NCBI GenBank assembly: GCA_949752745.1
Contig: OX457032.1
Location: 16,904,720-16,968,719, forward strand
DNA: 64,000 bases
Reading direction: 5' to 3'
Source of the DNA: Protula sp. h YS-2021
Lineage: Eukaryota; Annelida; Polychaeta; Sabellida; Serpulidae
A program made the position numbers and the translations under genes. This document shows, one piece after another, positions 63,357-64,000 of this stretch; position 1 is the stretch's first letter; every line of letters begins with the position of its first letter. The notes beneath the pieces were generated by a model. It was not told the DNA's origin and searched no databases. It saw only the letters and a list, made by a program, of their open reading frames with translations.

Positions 63357-64000
63357 AGAAGGGTGGTAATATTGATTAAGGTCAACATTTAAAGTTTTAA
63401 GGATAGCATTTTTAAAAAGATCGGACATCTCATATCTTTCGCGAACACAGAAAGGTTTCATATTCATTTCTCGGTTAGTGTCTTTTGCCGCTGGTACTGC
63501 ATTGGCCTCAGAGCCATGCACTGGCAGAATGGTTGATAAGAATAATTATGAACAAAATTGCCAACTAGACAGAAAAACATTTCATCAACGCATTCTTTTG
63601 ACACTCGGTTTGTTGACAGAAAGGGTTATTTTTTGCACTGTTAATATTTATAAAAATTCAATATACCTCCATTTGTGACTGTCAAGTGGTGCATTTAAAA
63701 TATTAATATTTAAAGGTATAAAAAGGCTGATGGCACACAAGTCAGCAGAATCTATATGTTAAAATTTGACTAATCTCAGCCTAATAGCCTAATACTGTAA
63801 GAAAAAAGGTTGTAAGTAATTGTTGATTTATATTTTAAAAGCCTACAATAACGAAAGGAAACTGAAATCGTTATATGTAAACAGCGCGGCCGAGAACTCT
63901 TGCTATCGAATGTGGCTGAAATACAAGATGTTACTTCCCAAAGGCTTCAAATTTGTTTATCTTTACTTTTAGATGAATTTCCCCAGAAATATTTTATAAA

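Larger units (their letters stand above)
60787..64000. other. 5' flank of the BTB-ZF gene with repeats and no proven gene
   Basis: A TTGTTTTAAG|G just before the BTB-ZF ATG could be the acceptor of a 5' UTR intron, so the promoter may lie inside this stretch. The remainder carries the hairpin at 61280, three related repeat pieces (61353, 61925, 62675), the 27-bp match at 62966 and a poly-G tract at 63339-63356. No frame with splice support is seen. Confidence 0.55.

Overview
This is eukaryotic, animal nuclear DNA: AT-rich, with GT-AG introns of up to about 15 kb, dense microsatellites, decayed transposons and metazoan gene families. The best pointer to the lineage is a small secreted protein (minus strand, 47303-51789) with a signal peptide, a coiled coil, one LDL-receptor class A module and a beta-rich tail. 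That is the plan of the linker chains of annelid giant extracellular hemoglobin, so an annelid is the most likely source. This is inferred from domain order, not from a database search.

Layout. (1) 2972-20429, minus: the three 3'-terminal coding exons of a C2H2 zinc-finger transcription factor with two PxDLS CtBP-docking motifs; its 5' exons were not found. A 15-kb intron full of simple repeats separates its second and third fingers. (2) 20430-39586: no convincing gene. It holds a pogo-like element, AACGTC-rich degenerate repeats, a decayed Ty3/Gypsy retrotransposon (35480-37346, minus) and a 1.5-kb inverted-repeat element with a nested MITE. (3) 39587-43711, plus: ARL1, the Golgi small GTPase, in five firm exons and one tentative first exon. 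(4) 47303-51789, minus: the hemoglobin-linker-like gene, five exons, TATA box and poly(A) signal, with a codon-repeat His/Asp tail. (5) 53048-60786, minus: a complete 18-exon BTB/POZ plus C2H2 zinc-finger gene (about 1174 residues, 13 finger-like motifs), with a poly(A) signal at 52890. (6) 60787-64000: no proven gene; a cluster of related short repeats, a strong hairpin and a possible divergent gene start.

The genes are not an operon and share no pathway: two nuclear regulators, a Golgi GTPase and a secreted blood protein. For the BTB-ZF, linker and zinc-finger genes, every exon junction was placed by hand and every reading phase joins, which is strong internal support. The most unusual observations are tandem duplications of two exon/intron boundaries in the BTB-ZF gene, a GC-AG intron inside its BTB domain, the acidic-histidine tail of the linker, a 27-bp exact match between 39.2 kb and 63.0 kb, and a mosaic repeat family with a long hairpin upstream of the BTB-ZF gene. 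I saw no wholly new multi-gene system.
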